Assembly (NCBI GenBank): GCA_022559845.1
Contig: JAHNEJ010002961.1
Location: forward strand, 1 to 64,000
Reading direction: 5' to 3'
Origin: Amorphophallus konjac
Taxonomy: Eukaryota; Streptophyta; Magnoliopsida; Alismatales; Araceae
DNA: 64,000 nt
The position numbers and the translations under genes were made by a program. How positions within the stretch are numbered: the stretch's first letter is position 1; each line of letters opens with the position of its first letter. This document shows positions 63,456 to 64,000 of this stretch, piece by piece. The notes under the pieces are model-generated. The model did no database searches, had not been told where the DNA came from, and was given only the letters and a program-made list of their open reading frames with translations.

Positions 63456-64000
63456 GGTTTGCTGTGTGACTATATGCAACATTTTTGTCAAGTTGAGGTA
63501 AATCAAATATTCAGGGTTTCAAAAAATGCTGCAGAAATGAAACATTCCTTTGTAAGCTAGATTTAGAGTATCAGATTTAATGCTTTCAGAAACCTCAGGT
63601 TCTAGTTGCAGTCCATGTGTCTTTTTTCTGAGGGTCTGCCCCAGTGTGGCAGAGACAGTTCAAATAAATCTCATAAAACCCAGCCCACGAACCCGGGTGG
63701 TTTCTTTCCTCCTCCCCCTCCCCATACCATCCAGGTCAAAGCCCATTGCAATGGTGGTCTCATATCTTGTCAGTAAAAAAGCAAGACGAACCATGGCCAC
63801 CTCTGTCTGACTCTAGGTTGTGGCTAATTTTGGTGTTATCAGTTGGTGTATGGCTGATGGAATGAGCATATATATAGACATGAGTTGCAGACTTCATGGC
63901 TTGGATTTGGAAAACTAAAGGGGTGTCAGTTATAATTGAAATTTCTTGGATGAAGGCAAAAATGAAGTTTTTTGATACAAAGTTTGTCGACATCAAATAT
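63456..64000 (-). other. Upstream region of the NAC-like gene
   Basis: No coding signal. A TATATATA element (minus) occurs near 63868-63877, about 415 bp before the start codon. Nothing else recognisable. Confidence 0.4.

Overview
The window is repeat-dense nuclear DNA of a flowering plant. The evidence is plant-type CACTA, hAT and MULE DNA transposons, Ty1/copia and Ty3/gypsy LTR retrotransposons with tRNA primer sites, an RTE-type LINE, and two plant transcription-factor fragments (ARF and NAC). The one intact host gene (CCME) is very GC-rich and intronless, which leans toward a monocot or another GC-rich lineage; this is an inference.

Layout. 1-2000: pyrimidine-rich minisatellite, then an auxin-response-factor gene fragment that runs into a G-rich minisatellite. 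2050-3900: a collapsed Ty3/gypsy element (+). 4300-13567: a CACTA (En/Spm) derivative with a deleted transposase gene, a second gene (Transposase_24/Ptta-like) containing a tandem array of 57-nt proline-rich exons, an 18-copy ~176-bp satellite inside that gene's last intron, and a 3' subterminal repeat region ending in a terminal inverted repeat. 13.6-20.5 kb: a Tat/Ogre-like retrotransposon on the minus strand (LTR 18976-20534, primer site, leader, degenerate gag-like part) whose LTR and leader hold families of short hairpins. 20.5-22.5 kb: the 3' half of a chromovirus (+) with an internal deletion. 22.6-24.7 kb: copia RNase H remnant and unassigned sequence. 24751-33913: a young, complete but coding-defective copia element (-) with two 1600-bp LTRs. 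34-39 kb: a mosaic of copia and gypsy remnants.

39853-40629 encodes CCME, the mitochondrial haem chaperone of cytochrome c maturation. It is the only gene here that looks functional. About 4 kb of quiet, probably low-copy sequence follows it.

44973-59830 is a nested stack. An antisense RTE LINE is split by a hAT element (45701-59523). The hAT carries a broken transposase that is itself split by a 421-bp hAT MITE, and it also holds a gag-only SIRE-like copia element (48695-58217). A small SINE sits inside the LINE's reverse-transcriptase region. 60.2-60.9 kb is a three-copy 255-bp repeat. 61085-63016 is a MULE with an exact 9-bp target duplication and a pyrimidine minisatellite cargo. It sits just inside the first intron of a NAC-domain gene (63455-63027, minus) that has an in-frame stop.

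Recurring theme: three unrelated LTR retrotransposon families here each carry their own family of short palindromes or hairpins in U3 or the leader, and one CACTA gene has expanded both an exon and an intron in tandem. These non-coding and exon-scale repeat systems are the least conventional content of the window. All homology calls are by eye from translated motifs; no database search was possible.
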